Assembly: GCA_045403145.1 (NCBI GenBank)
Contig: JAXIPA010000241.1
Location: 1 to 48,246, forward strand
DNA from: JAJYKN01 sp045403145
Lineage (GTDB): Bacteria > Nitrospirota > UBA9217
Reading direction: 5' to 3'
Length of the DNA: 48,246 bases
The notes under the pieces: generated by a model
Seen by the model: the letters and a program-made list of their open reading frames with translations, nothing else
What the model was told of the DNA's origin: nothing
The model's database searches: none
Position numbers and translations under genes: made by a program
Shown: positions 17,063-26,136 of the stretch, one piece after another
Numbering within the stretch: the stretch's first letter is position 1
Layout: every line of letters begins with the position of its first letter

Positions 17063-17085
17063 CCCTTTCCCACTAAAGGAAAGGG
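17063..17085. repeat. Palindrome between ompH and lpxD
   Basis: CCCTTTCC and GGAAAGGG form an 8-bp perfect stem around a 7-nt loop, inside a CCCCTCTCCCC...TTAGGGGAAGG context that resembles widespread intergenic repeats. There is no T-tract after it in the direction of the operon, so it is more likely a repeat or RNA-processing site than a terminator. Confidence 0.5.
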
Positions 17086-17116
17086 ATTAGGGGAAGGTGA
17101 CGGTTCACGGATGTTT

Positions 17117-17692
17117 CTACGGTTTTGTCTCCGGTTTCGGTTCTTCCTTTTTTCCCAGCTTATCCAGCTCCGCGACGACCTTGTCGGTCAGGTCGAGTTC
17201 TTCGTCCGCGTAGAGGACCGAGGGAACTTCGGCCTTTGAAAGGACGTTGATGGTCTTATTCAACACGAGAGAGACCTTTTCCTTTTTGACGATTTCCTTC
17301 AATACGGCAACCATCTGCTGGTTAAACTCGTTCGAAAGCTCCTCATTTTTCTTGCCGATCTCGGTGCTGAAATCTTCCCGTTTTTTCTGAAAATCGTTGA
17401 CCTTGCGGTTGAGAGACTCTTCCTTTTCTTTCTGCGCTTTTTCGTTCAGGAGTTTGGCCTGTTTCTGTTTGCCATACTCCTCCTGAAGCTTCTGGATCTC
17501 ATCTGCATCCATGTCCAGGATCTTTTTCCGGCTTTCATAGTATTCCCGCACGATGCCCTGATACTTCTTACCCAGCGTGCTTTTGTCGAACACCGTCTGG
17601 GTATCGACATAGGCGATTTTCCCGCCCGCTGCCATGGCGCTCGCGGCAAGGATGAACAGCATCATTCCGGTCAACAGGATACGTTTTTTCAT
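17117..17692 (-). CDS. Periplasmic OmpH/Skp-family chaperone
   Basis: Periplasmic holding chaperone for outer-membrane proteins before BamA inserts them. The 191-residue precursor has a signal peptide (MKKRILLTGMMLFILAASAMA, cleaved near residue 21), then GKIAYVDTQTVFDKST, typical of the family, and a long charged coiled-coil middle (about residues 45-140) that forms the tentacles. A basic/acidic tail ends with PKPETKP. It has AGGAGG upstream of the ATG at 17692. It follows bamA by 66 bp and precedes lpxD, the conserved bamA-skp-lpxD order. Confidence 0.92.
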   Translation of the reverse strand: MKKRILLTGMMLFILAASAMAAGGKIAYVDTQTVFDKSTLGKKYQGIVREYYESRKKILDMDADEIQKLQEEYGKQKQAKLLNEKAQKEKEESLNRKVNDFQKKREDFSTEIGKKNEELSNEFNQQMVAVLKEIVKKEKVSLVLNKTINVLSKAEVPSVLYADEELDLTDKVVAELDKLGKKEEPKPETKP

Positions 17693-17758
17693 CAGACTTC
17701 CTCCTCGGCAACATGAAAATAGATTTGTTCGGAAACGCGCTGCAAACGAAAGGTCCGT

Positions 17759-20203
17759 TTAGAACAGCGCCCCGATGGAAAATTCAAACTGACTCGGCTG
17801 GTCCTCCGGCTTTCTATCCACGATATACCCCCATTCAAAACGAAGAGGACCGATGGGGGAAAGCCACCAGAAACCCCATCCGAACGACTGACGCAGTTCG
17901 GAAAACTTTACCGACTCGCGTTTGTCAGGAGTCGAAAAGGCCTTTCCAATATCATAGAACAGGACGCCCTTCAGCCGCGCGGCCGGTACGACCGGAAAGT
18001 TATATTCGAAATTGAAAATCAGCTCCTTATTGCCCCCAAGACGGTTCAGCTGAGCGTCCACGGGTCCGACCGATCCGTATCGGTAGCCCCGGACCGTTGT
18101 CGGACCTCCGACAAAAAACCGTTCGGCGATCGGGACGGGCTTGTCAATGAGAGATTCAACATACCCGAACCTGCCGCGCGTCATGAATACCGTGTCCCAG
18201 AACAGGGGGAAATACCAGGCTGAATCCGCCACACCCGATACAAAGTTGGGGTTCCCGCCCAGAGGGCCGCCCGCGTACTTCACGTAGACGCTGTTTTTTG
18301 AGCCCGTCTTCGGATCAAGATAGAAGTCTCTTGTGTCCCTGGCTAGGCTCCAGGTAAGAGCGCTCGTGGTGATGCGCGGACCATAGGTGTTGAGTTGCTC
18401 ATCCAGGGACGTATTCCCCGTTGTATTTGCGCCCGTTGTAGCGTCAGTTGTCGTCGTATAATCCGTCACCAGAGAGCTGTCGTAGCTGTACCTCAGCGAC
18501 GATGAGACATATTCACCGTAGCTCTTGCCCACGGCAAGACCGATACCGTTGGTTTTGAGCTTGTACCCGTCGTAGTCCTGCGTCTGGTTGTAAAGGTCCA
18601 CCTTACCGTACACCGGCTTATCGAACAGGTAGGGCTCCATGAAACTGAGCACAAAGAGGGTGCGCGTACCGCCTACCTGCGTCTTAAACTTGAGGAGTTG
18701 GCCTCTGCCTCCCAGGTTGCCCTGCGTCACCTCTGCGATCCCGACCAGCTTGTCGACGGAGCTGTAACCGCCGCCGACGCTCAGTGTGCCGGTGAGCTTC
18801 TCCTTTACCTTCACGTTCAGGTCCATGACCGGCTCCTGCAGCCGGCGCTCGGGCAAGAGCTCCACCGTCTCGAAAAAGTTCAGGTTGTTGATCCGCTCGT
18901 AGCTTCGCTTGAGCGCTTTTTTGCTGTAGAGGTCGCCCTCGTCGAGCCGCATCTCGCGCCGGACCACTTTGTCCCGCGTCTTGCTGTTGCCCGAGATGTC
19001 TATCCTGCCGATACGGACTTCGCCGCCTTCCTGGATGTCGATCGTAATGGCCACGGTCTTTTTATCCGGGTCGATGTTGAAGAGCGGCACGACGTTCGCG
19101 AAGGGACGGGCGATGCTGTCGTAGCGGTCGATGATCCTGTTGACGTCCTGTCGAAGAACGTCCCTGCTGAAAATATCCCCTTTGGCGAGTTTTGTTTCCT
19201 TTGCCAGCTCATCGTTCGAGAGGATCTGGTTCCCCTTGATAGTTACGGACCCGACGCGGAACTGGTCCCCTTCCTTGATGCCGATGCTGACGACGAGTTC
19301 GTTCTTTCGCGTAAATGTCTTCCTCTCTCCCCAGAAATAACATTCGCGAAACGTGTGCTGTTTGGGCCGGACGACCGGCTCATCAACCTGCACCTGGATG
19401 TAGCCCTTGTTGAAATACAAATTTTTGATCGTTTCCGTGTCTTCCCTGAGCTCTTCCGTTCGCAGCGTGCCGCTCCGGCCGAAAAAGGAAAAAAACCAGT
19501 GCTCCTGTGTTTTGAGGGCGGCCTTGATTTCCTTGGTTGAGATGGCGTTGTTTCCCGTAATGACGACGTCCTCCAGCTTGACCTTTTCCCCCTCTTCGAT
19601 ATAGAAGACGACGCTTCGGTCTCCGCCCCGCTGTTCGCTTACCACGGGCACGACGACCGCGTCGTAATATCCCTCTTCCTGGTATTTAAGCCGTATCTTC
19701 TCGGCGTTTTCATTGATCAGCTGAAGGTTGAAGGCGGTCCGCGGCAGCAGGGTCAGTCCTTCCTTCAGCTTTTCCGTGGTCAACTCTTCATTGCCTTCTA
19801 TGGTGATCTCCCGGATCAGGGGTTTTTCTTTCAAAACGAAGATGACCTTGAGTCCGCTCTCGAATCCCTCGGTCTTCACCTGAACATCTTCAAAGTGGCC
19901 GAGCTGGTACAGCACCTTGATATCGTCTTTGATCAGGGACGGAGAAAAAACCTCTCCCTCCTTCGTTTTTATCTTGGCCAGGATCGTTGCCGTCTCAATC
20001 CTCTTGTTCCCCTGCACCTCAATGAAGGTGACCTTCACCCCGTTAGAAAATGTCGCTGGTTCCTGAGGAGAGGCTGAGATTTCACGTTGGGAAGTCGAAG
20101 ACTCTCCAACGGGGTGAACCTCATCTGCCGCACCGGGAAAAGCGAAAAAAAATACCAGCAGGAATACCAGTGCCCCGATGGCCGCAGCACGCTGTTTATG
20201 CAC
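17759..20203 (-). CDS. bamA: Outer membrane protein assembly factor BamA
   Basis: Omp85 protein that inserts beta-barrel proteins into the outer membrane. The 814-residue precursor has a hydrophobic signal peptide (AAAIGALVFLLVFFFAFPGAA), five POTRA domains (from FIEVQGNKRIETATI on, about residues 55-420) and a C-terminal 16-strand barrel with FFVGGPTTVRGYRYGSVGP (the VRGY loop motif) and a final phenylalanine in SIGALF. I chose GTG at 20203, 10 nt after GGAGG; a TTG at 20221 would lie inside that ribosome site. It heads the envelope operon, with a strong promoter at 20243-20271. Confidence 0.95.
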   Translation of the reverse strand: MHKQRAAAIGALVFLLVFFFAFPGAADEVHPVGESSTSQREISASPQEPATFSNGVKVTFIEVQGNKRIETATILAKIKTKEGEVFSPSLIKDDIKVLYQLGHFEDVQVKTEGFESGLKVIFVLKEKPLIREITIEGNEELTTEKLKEGLTLLPRTAFNLQLINENAEKIRLKYQEEGYYDAVVVPVVSEQRGGDRSVVFYIEEGEKVKLEDVVITGNNAISTKEIKAALKTQEHWFFSFFGRSGTLRTEELREDTETIKNLYFNKGYIQVQVDEPVVRPKQHTFRECYFWGERKTFTRKNELVVSIGIKEGDQFRVGSVTIKGNQILSNDELAKETKLAKGDIFSRDVLRQDVNRIIDRYDSIARPFANVVPLFNIDPDKKTVAITIDIQEGGEVRIGRIDISGNSKTRDKVVRREMRLDEGDLYSKKALKRSYERINNLNFFETVELLPERRLQEPVMDLNVKVKEKLTGTLSVGGGYSSVDKLVGIAEVTQGNLGGRGQLLKFKTQVGGTRTLFVLSFMEPYLFDKPVYGKVDLYNQTQDYDGYKLKTNGIGLAVGKSYGEYVSSSLRYSYDSSLVTDYTTTTDATTGANTTGNTSLDEQLNTYGPRITTSALTWSLARDTRDFYLDPKTGSKNSVYVKYAGGPLGGNPNFVSGVADSAWYFPLFWDTVFMTRGRFGYVESLIDKPVPIAERFFVGGPTTVRGYRYGSVGPVDAQLNRLGGNKELIFNFEYNFPVVPAARLKGVLFYDIGKAFSTPDKRESVKFSELRQSFGWGFWWLSPIGPLRFEWGYIVDRKPEDQPSQFEFSIGALF

Positions 20204-20242
20204 GTTTCCGACAACCTCCAAAATTCGCAGTAAGAACGGAAT

Positions 20243-20271
20243 ACTATATCATGGAGCTGTGAAGGTGTAAA
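20243..20271 (-). promoter_or_regulatory. Promoter of the bamA-ompH-lpx operon
   Basis: Reading the minus strand, TTTACA (20266-20271) and TATAGT (20243-20248) are 17 bp apart, with a TG just before the -10 element (extended -10). They lie about 40 bp upstream of the bamA GTG. This is a good sigma-70-type promoter and the only clear one found for the 20-kb envelope cluster. Confidence 0.75.
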
Positions 20272-20278
20272 CAAAAAT

Positions 20279-21409
20279 TTACGCGGACAGCCTTGAGATG
20301 GCCTCATTTGACAGCAGAATTCCGCGATCGGTCAGATGCATTCTGCCCCCTGAAATCCGGAGCAGCCCCGCCCTCAGAAGTGGAGTCATGTTCCTTTCAA
20401 GCCTCTCGAAATAGCGAGGGCCGTATTCCCTCTCGTAGCGATGAAGGTCGATGCCGTTCATGGTCCTCAGATTCAAAAGAATGGTCTCCCGTGACGCCTC
20501 CTCCGGTCCGGGAAATTCCGCATCTGCGACCGTTGATTCCCCTGCGGAAAGACGCCGGGCGTATTCTTCCGTGTCGGCGATCGTATGATGGCGTCTGCCT
20601 GAAAGGTATGACGAGGCCCCTGGGCCCAGCCCCAGATATTCGCCCCTGACCCAGTAGTTCATATTGTGCCGGCACTCATAGCCCGGCAGGGCGAAGTTCG
20701 ATATTTCATAACGTCCATAGCCGACGGCCGCAAGCTCGGTCACGGCGTATTCGTACATGTCCGCGGCGAGATCATCGTCAGGAAGCGCAGAGCCTCCCGC
20801 CCCGGCCTCCTCTTTCCATCGTGAACCGTCATCAAGGGAAAGACTGTACACGGACAGGTGCTCAGGTCTGCATCTCCTAGCCCTGTCCAGCGTGTCCTTC
20901 CACTGGAACATGGTCTGCCCCGGTATGCCGTAGATGAGGTCGATGCCGATATTCTGAAACCCGGCGTCTCTGGCCAGAAGAAAAGCTTCTTCAGCATGGG
21001 CCGCAGTGTGCGGCCTGCCGAGAGTCAGAAGCATCTCGCCGGAGAACGACTGGACGCCGAGGCTCAGGCGGTTCACCCCGCGTTCACGCCACGTCGCGAG
21101 CGTCTCTTTCGTGATTGAATTCGGGTTGGCCTCGACAGTGAATTCGAGATCTTCGGCGAGATGAAAATTTTCCGTGATAATGTCCAGCACCCTGGAGGTC
21201 TGCTGTGAGGAGAGAACCGACGGCGTACCGCCGCCGATGTAGATGCTGTAAAAAATCCTGTCTCTGAATTCAGCCTGATAGCCCGATGCCTCGCGGTTCA
21301 ATGCGATAATAAAGGCGTCAGCGTTCTCCGGAGTATATGGTGTTGAATAAAAACCACAGTACGGGCACTTTCCGACACAAAAAGGTATATGGATATAGAG
21401 AGTCAACAT
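20279..21409 (-). CDS. hemW: Radical SAM heme chaperone HemW
   Basis: Radical SAM protein of 376 residues related to oxygen-independent coproporphyrinogen oxidase. It has the 4Fe-4S motif FCVGKCPYCGF (Cys11, Cys15, Cys18), GGGTPSVLS, and RHNMNYW, the HNxxYW motif that marks HemW rather than HemN. HemW binds heme and helps insert it in heme proteins. The ATG at 21409 starts the conserved LTLYIHIPF; the open frame runs further upstream but is not conserved. No ribosome-binding site is evident; CTATATATCAAT precedes the ATG, so the start may be leaderless or weakly translated. Confidence 0.9.
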   Translation of the reverse strand: MLTLYIHIPFCVGKCPYCGFYSTPYTPENADAFIIALNREASGYQAEFRDRIFYSIYIGGGTPSVLSSQQTSRVLDIITENFHLAEDLEFTVEANPNSITKETLATWRERGVNRLSLGVQSFSGEMLLTLGRPHTAAHAEEAFLLARDAGFQNIGIDLIYGIPGQTMFQWKDTLDRARRCRPEHLSVYSLSLDDGSRWKEEAGAGGSALPDDDLAADMYEYAVTELAAVGYGRYEISNFALPGYECRHNMNYWVRGEYLGLGPGASSYLSGRRHHTIADTEEYARRLSAGESTVADAEFPGPEEASRETILLNLRTMNGIDLHRYEREYGPRYFERLERNMTPLLRAGLLRISGGRMHLTDRGILLSNEAISRLSA

Positions 21410-21497
21410 ATTGATATATAGAACGTTTAAAAACTGACATAAAGACCGGGTGTCTCGTATCGGTGCAAAGATGCAATCCGAATGCCAGTGCGGGAGG

Positions 21498-21959
21498 CTA
21501 AGAAGTGGAGGAGATAGTGATGATAAGCGCTGACTCGTCGCAATTCGGGAACTTGACACAATTCAGGCAGTCGGTCCAGATTTTATGAGGCAGTTCTTTT
21601 TTGTCCACGTCCGCAAAACCCAGTTTCCGGAAAAAGCCCGCCTGGTAGGTCAGCACGAACACCCGGGCCACCTGAAGCGACACGGCTTCGGCCAGACACT
21701 GCCGGACGAGCGACGCGCCGATGCCCCGCTTCACCCGGTCCCGGCGCACCGCAAGCGAGCGTATCTCTGCAAGTCCGTCCCAGCTGATGTGCAGGGCGCA
21801 CACGCCGACGAGCGCATCATCCTCCTCATAAACGTGGAAGTCACGCAGGTTTTCGTAGAGCTCATTCAACGTGCGGGGCAGCATCTGTCCTGAGTCCGCG
21901 TACTGGTTCACGAGCGATTGAATCGCTTTGACATCGGTCAATCTCGCCTTGCGTATCAT
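21498..21959 (-). CDS. ArgA-like GNAT N-acetyltransferase
   Basis: GNAT-fold acetyltransferase of 153 residues similar to short N-acetylglutamate synthases (the MLPRTLNELYENLRDF segment is typical), which may start arginine synthesis from glutamate and acetyl-CoA. The acetyl-CoA loop is in VKRGIGASLVRQCL (about residue 79). A C-terminal CLNCVKFPNCDE holds three cysteines and is shared by this subgroup. It ends with TAG. A promoter (21968-21996) places the predicted RNA start about 2 nt before the ATG, and no Shine-Dalgarno is seen. The substrate could differ; no other arg gene is nearby. Confidence 0.85.
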   Translation of the reverse strand: MIRKARLTDVKAIQSLVNQYADSGQMLPRTLNELYENLRDFHVYEEDDALVGVCALHISWDGLAEIRSLAVRRDRVKRGIGASLVRQCLAEAVSLQVARVFVLTYQAGFFRKLGFADVDKKELPHKIWTDCLNCVKFPNCDESALIITISSTS

Positions 21960-21967
21960 CAGGAGAA

Positions 21968-21996
21968 AAATTACTCTGTTATCATGATCTTGTCAA
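21968..21996 (-). promoter_or_regulatory. Promoter of the ArgA-like gene (leaderless?)
   Basis: On the minus strand TTGACA (21991-21996) and TAATTT (21968-21973) are separated by 17 bp. The predicted transcription start is about 21961, and the ATG is at 21959, so the mRNA would have almost no leader. Confidence 0.65.
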
Positions 21997-22262
21997 CAAA
22001 AAAGCGTTCAGAACTCCTGTCTCCGGGGCTCTCCGGTTATTGCACAAGCCGTATGCGCACAGCTGTCATGTCCGCGCACAGGTGATTTTATCTGTCTGCT
22101 TGGGGCGTAAATCTAAAGCGAGGCGCTGACGGTTGCGCAGTGCATTGCAGGACGTACGTGAACCAAATGTGCTCTTGACTTTAACTTGCCGATTGGAGTA
22201 TATTTTAATCAAAAGGTAAACGAATTTCACGAGAATGAATGTCTGAAGGCGGTTACCACGAT
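21997..22262. other. Divergent intergenic region before clpC
   Basis: The 303-bp space between the ArgA-like gene (minus) and clpC (plus) holds one promoter for each direction. The middle (about 22000-22170) shows no open frame with a ribosome site, no clear repeat and no CtsR-like tandem heptad operator. Confidence 0.6.
22175..22204 (+). promoter_or_regulatory. Promoter of clpC
   Basis: TTGACT (22175-22180) and TATATT (22199-22204) are separated by 18 bp, about 60 bp upstream of the start codon. This is close to the sigma-70 consensus. A heat-shock sigma-32-type element was not recognised. Confidence 0.7.
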
Positions 22263-24704
22263 ATGATGTTTGAAAAGTTCACTGAACGAGGAAGAAAAGT
22301 CATCGTCTACGCACGGGAAGAGGCGGAGCGGCTGCAGAACGATTACCTGGGCACGGAACATATTCTGCTCGGGACGCTCCGCGAAGAGGATGGAATCCCG
22401 GTGGCCGTTCTCCGCAAGATGGGCATCGATGTCGACCAGATTCGCATGGAGGTCGAACGGAATCTGCCCTCCAGCGGAAACACACTCACCTTCGGAGACA
22501 TCCCCTTTACTCCCCGCGCAAAGAAAGTCCTCGAATATGCGGTTGAAGAAGCCCGGCTCCTCGGCCACAATTATATCGGGAGCGAACATCTTCTCCTCGG
22601 ACTTATCCGGGAGGAAGAGGGCATCGGCGGCAAGATCCTCCGCAGTTTCGGCGTGAATCTCCTCGGCTCCCGGCAACTGGTCATCAATTATCTCCGGCGC
22701 GCCGCAACGCAGGTCAGCGCGAAAAAAAGCCCCACGCCCGCCCTTGACGAATTCAGCAGGGACCTGACGCAGCTGGCGAGGAGCGGCAAGCTCGATCCGG
22801 TCATCGGACGCGACCAGGAGATCGACCGCGTCCTGCAGATCCTTTCCCGCAGGACCAAGAATAATCCCGTCATCATCGGCGAGCCCGGCATCGGCAAGAC
22901 CGCGATCGTCGAGGGGCTCGCTCAGCGGATCATCAACAGCGATGTTCCCGAAAACATCATGAACCGGCGCGTAGTTTCCCTCGACCTCGGTTCGTTGATC
23001 GCGGGGACCAAGTACCGCGGCCAGTTCGAGGAGCGGCTGAAGATCGTGATGAAGGAGATTGTCCAGGCGGACAATATCATCCTGTTCATCGACGAGCTGC
23101 ACACGCTGGTCGGAGCGGGAGCGGCCGAAGGTTCCATCGATGCTTCGAGCATGTTGAAGCCCGCCCTCGCGAGGGGTGAGGTCCAGTGCATCGGCGCAAC
23201 CACGCTTGATGAGTTCCGAAAGCATATTGAAAAGGACGGCGCGCTCAAGCGCCGGTTCCAGCCCATCTATGTGCAGCCGCCCAGTCTGGAAGAGACCATC
23301 AACATCATAAAAGGCCTGCGGCCGAAGTACGAGTCGCACCACAAAATCAAGATCACGGACGAGGCCATCGTAGCCGCCTCCCGTCTTTCCGACCGTTACA
23401 TCACCGACCGGTTCCTCCCGGACAAGGCCATCGACGTCATTGATGAGGCGGGGGCCAAGGCGAAGCTAAACCGTTATACCTACCCAGCCGAGATGAAGTC
23501 CATCGAGAAGAAGCTCAAGAAGCTCGAACAGGAGAAGAACCTGTTCTCGCGGATCAAGGACTATGTTCGGGTCGAATCCATTCACGAGGAAGAGGACCGC
23601 CTGCGAGAATCGCTCGACGGCATTCACAAGGATTGGAAAGACAATCAGGAAAAGAACATCCCCGTGGTCGGAGAAGAAGATGTTGCCGGCATCGTCTCCC
23701 ATATCACCGGAATCCCTCTCTCCCGGCTCGAGGAAAAAGAAGCGTCGCGCCTTCTGCGGATGGAAGAGGAGCTCCACAAGAGGATCGTCGGACAGGATGA
23801 GGCCATCTATGCCGTATCGCGGGCGATCCGGCGCTCCCGGGTCGGCCTCAAAACGCGCAAACAACCCATCGGCTCGTTCATCTTCCTCGGCCCCACCGGC
23901 GTGGGAAAGACGGAACTCGCACGGGCGCTCGCCTCGTTCCTCTTCGACAGCGAGGACGCGCTCATCCGTGTTGACATGTCGGAATACATGGAAAAGTTCA
24001 GTTCGTCGCGGCTTGTCGGTTCGCCTCCCGGCTATGTCGGATATGATGACGGCGGCCAGTTGACGGAAAAAATCCGGCGCAGGCCCTATTCAGTCGTTCT
24101 CTTTGACGAGATAGAAAAGGCGCATCCGGACATATTCAACATGCTCCTCCAGGTTCTTGACGACGGTTACATGACGGACAGCTTCGGAAGAAAGGTTGAT
24201 TTCCGAAACACCGTGATCATCATGACGTCCAATCTCGGCGCCCGGATGATCGACAAGGACACAACCCTCGGTTTCCAGCAGGCGAGCGCCATGACTCAGT
24301 ATGAGAAAATGAAGGGCAATGTAACATCCGAGCTGAAGCGGGCCTTCAACCCCGAGTTCCTGAACCGGATCGACGAGGTGGTCGTTTTCCACCCGCTGAC
24401 CGAGGAACATCTCGTCAAGATTGTGGACATGCTCGTGGTCGAGCTGAATTCGCAGATGATCACGGACCGGAGCATCCAGCTTGAGGTATCCGAGGAAGTG
24501 AAGGAATGGCTCATCCGTGAAAACTTCCAGCCCACCTACGGCGCCAGGCCCATGCGCCGCGCCGTGCAGAAACATCTTGCCGACCCTCTTTCCGAGGAGA
24601 TACTGAGAGGTCGCTTCAGGGACGTTCATCGGGTGCTGGTGAAGCTGAAAAACGGTTTTGTGGAGTTCCAGGAAGAGGAAGCAGCCTTACTCGCAAAAGT
24701 TTGA
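22263..24704 (+). CDS. clpC: ATP-dependent Clp protease ATPase subunit ClpC
   Basis: AAA+ unfoldase (813 residues) that feeds proteins to ClpP. It has a double Clp N-domain (MFEKFTERGRKVI to about residue 145), a first AAA+ module with GEPGIGKTAIVEGLA and ILFIDELHTLVGAG, a short middle coiled coil (EKKLKKLEQEKNLFSRIKD), and a second AAA+ module with GPTGVGKTELARALA and VVLFDEIEKAHPD. The size and short middle domain fit ClpC rather than ClpB. The start is uncertain: ATGs at 22239, 22263 and 22266 are in frame; 22263 matches the family N terminus. No mcsA/mcsB/ctsR neighbours are present. A terminator follows. Confidence 0.93.
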   Translation: MMFEKFTERGRKVIVYAREEAERLQNDYLGTEHILLGTLREEDGIPVAVLRKMGIDVDQIRMEVERNLPSSGNTLTFGDIPFTPRAKKVLEYAVEEARLLGHNYIGSEHLLLGLIREEEGIGGKILRSFGVNLLGSRQLVINYLRRAATQVSAKKSPTPALDEFSRDLTQLARSGKLDPVIGRDQEIDRVLQILSRRTKNNPVIIGEPGIGKTAIVEGLAQRIINSDVPENIMNRRVVSLDLGSLIAGTKYRGQFEERLKIVMKEIVQADNIILFIDELHTLVGAGAAEGSIDASSMLKPALARGEVQCIGATTLDEFRKHIEKDGALKRRFQPIYVQPPSLEETINIIKGLRPKYESHHKIKITDEAIVAASRLSDRYITDRFLPDKAIDVIDEAGAKAKLNRYTYPAEMKSIEKKLKKLEQEKNLFSRIKDYVRVESIHEEEDRLRESLDGIHKDWKDNQEKNIPVVGEEDVAGIVSHITGIPLSRLEEKEASRLLRMEEELHKRIVGQDEAIYAVSRAIRRSRVGLKTRKQPIGSFIFLGPTGVGKTELARALASFLFDSEDALIRVDMSEYMEKFSSSRLVGSPPGYVGYDDGGQLTEKIRRRPYSVVLFDEIEKAHPDIFNMLLQVLDDGYMTDSFGRKVDFRNTVIIMTSNLGARMIDKDTTLGFQQASAMTQYEKMKGNVTSELKRAFNPEFLNRIDEVVVFHPLTEEHLVKIVDMLVVELNSQMITDRSIQLEVSEEVKEWLIRENFQPTYGARPMRRAVQKHLADPLSEEILRGRFRDVHRVLVKLKNGFVEFQEEEAALLAKV

Positions 24705-24720
24705 TGAGGTAAGATTTCAA

Positions 24721-24757
24721 AAGCCGTTGCCTGATTACCGGCAACGGCTTTTTTATT
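24721..24757 (+). terminator. Rho-independent terminator of clpC
   Basis: AAGCCGTTGCC and GGCAACGGCTT form an 11-bp stem with an 8-nt loop, followed directly by TTTTTATTT. It lies 16 bp after the clpC stop. The reverse strand also has a short T-run after the stem, so it may also stop the convergent FAD gene. Confidence 0.92.
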
Positions 24758-24806
24758 TGATCCAGCTGGTTGATTCGTTCCCTACCCTCGCCGGACAATC
24801 CGGGTA

Positions 24807-26036
24807 TTACAGCATCTGCTGTACAAATTTTCGAACTGCTTGAATCTGCTGAAGGGGGGCGTGCCGAACTTCATCAAGCTTGTATACGTTCCGTTTCGAT
24901 GCCCGAAAAAGAAACTGCTCTCCCCCCTTGCCTCGAACGGGTTTGAACACAATCCCATCGGAAGCAGGAACGGCCTCTGGGCGGCGGGGTTCATCAGTCA
25001 ACACGAGAAAGTCATTCAGGAACGGGATAAGGCGTGAAATCCCGCCGGCCAGCTCGATCTTCGCGGGAGGATGCTTCATCGAATGGAAAGAGGCCGTAAG
25101 CGCGCGCATGCCCGGAGGGGCAAAATCCGGATCTTCCTGAGCGCTCAGTGCCACGGCGATGAAGTCGTTCGGCTGGTTATAGTCCGGAAGGTACAGCACA
25201 TCCCGGGTCATGCCCATCGGCACGACCTTGTCGAGAATGCCGAGAAAAAGCAGCGGCACGCGTTGTTCCTGAGAGTCCAGCAGGACAGTCCCGGCCTCGA
25301 TCATTTCCCGATTCGTTCTGATGCCGATGGCGCGATTGTTCCGTATAACAATTTCCTGCGCCGCTTCTTTATATCGAATGTCGCCGCCCTTTTGAAGGAC
25401 AATTCCGAGCAGCCGGTCCGCAAGCTTCCTTGGTCCCCCGGAATAATAAAACGGACGCGTGTTGCACAAGGCAATCAGCGTCGCGAGCGAAAGTTTGGAG
25501 ACAGGGCGCTGGAAAAAAAACAGGGATTGAATATCAAAAAATGACCGCAATTCACTGCTGAATGCATATTTCCGGATGAATCCGGCGGCCGATCTTCGTT
25601 GCGAGAAATACGCATAGACGCGGTTCCTGGCGTTCCTATCGGCTTCTTTCTTCAGATCTCGGTAAAATCGTGCGACTGTCCGGATCTCCGGGCGAAACTC
25701 TCTATTAAGCTCTTCGAGCGTTTCCTCCTGATCCCCGGAAATCGTGATTCTCCTGTCAGGAAGAGCCACCTGATAAGCCTGTGCGGAAGCAAGTGCCGGT
25801 TCCCCCAAGCCCAGGTCGGCAAGGAGTTGGTGAAACAGTCCGTCCTGTTCAAAACCATAGGAAAGAGACGGGCCGGGGCAAAAAAGAAAACCATCCCTTG
25901 CCGCCACACCAAGGGCGTCATCGAGGGAGGGGCTCGGGGTGCACAGGATGGCTTTTTTCCCCTTGGTGCTCAGAAGCGCAGCAGCGGCAAGTCCTCCGAG
26001 ACCCGCTCCCGCAACGGCTAAATCATATTGGCGCAT
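24807..26036 (-). CDS. FAD-dependent oxidoreductase, CrtI/phytoene desaturase-like
   Basis: Flavoprotein of 409 residues of the amine oxidase/phytoene desaturase type. The N terminus carries the dinucleotide-binding motif AVAGAGLGGLAAAALLSTKGKKA (within residues 6-28), and LIALCNTRPFYYSGGPRKLADRLLGIVLQKGGDIRY is the family's conserved middle block (split across residues about 185-220). It is shorter than CrtI (about 490), and no carotenoid genes are nearby, so substrate and reaction are unknown. The ATG at 26036 has GGAGG 4 nt upstream. It is convergent with clpC and follows pnp by 100 bp on the same strand. Confidence 0.78.
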   Translation of the reverse strand: MRQYDLAVAGAGLGGLAAAALLSTKGKKAILCTPSPSLDDALGVAARDGFLFCPGPSLSYGFEQDGLFHQLLADLGLGEPALASAQAYQVALPDRRITISGDQEETLEELNREFRPEIRTVARFYRDLKKEADRNARNRVYAYFSQRRSAAGFIRKYAFSSELRSFFDIQSLFFFQRPVSKLSLATLIALCNTRPFYYSGGPRKLADRLLGIVLQKGGDIRYKEAAQEIVIRNNRAIGIRTNREMIEAGTVLLDSQEQRVPLLFLGILDKVVPMGMTRDVLYLPDYNQPNDFIAVALSAQEDPDFAPPGMRALTASFHSMKHPPAKIELAGGISRLIPFLNDFLVLTDEPRRPEAVPASDGIVFKPVRGKGGEQFLFRASKRNVYKLDEVRHAPLQQIQAVRKFVQQML

Positions 26037-26136
26037 GCGGCCTCCGACAAATTAAAGATAAAAAAAAGGAAATAGGTATGTTGACAAAACCTCCTATTCC
26101 CTCTCCCGTTACTCATATGGCCCACAACAGATGTTA

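Noticed and set aside
21997..22174. CtsR or HrcA operator upstream of clpC
   Set aside because: No tandem GGTCAAA heptads and no CIRCE-type inverted repeat were found.
22227..23342. Minus-strand open frame (371 codons)
   Set aside because: Antisense to clpC; no domain and no ribosome site.
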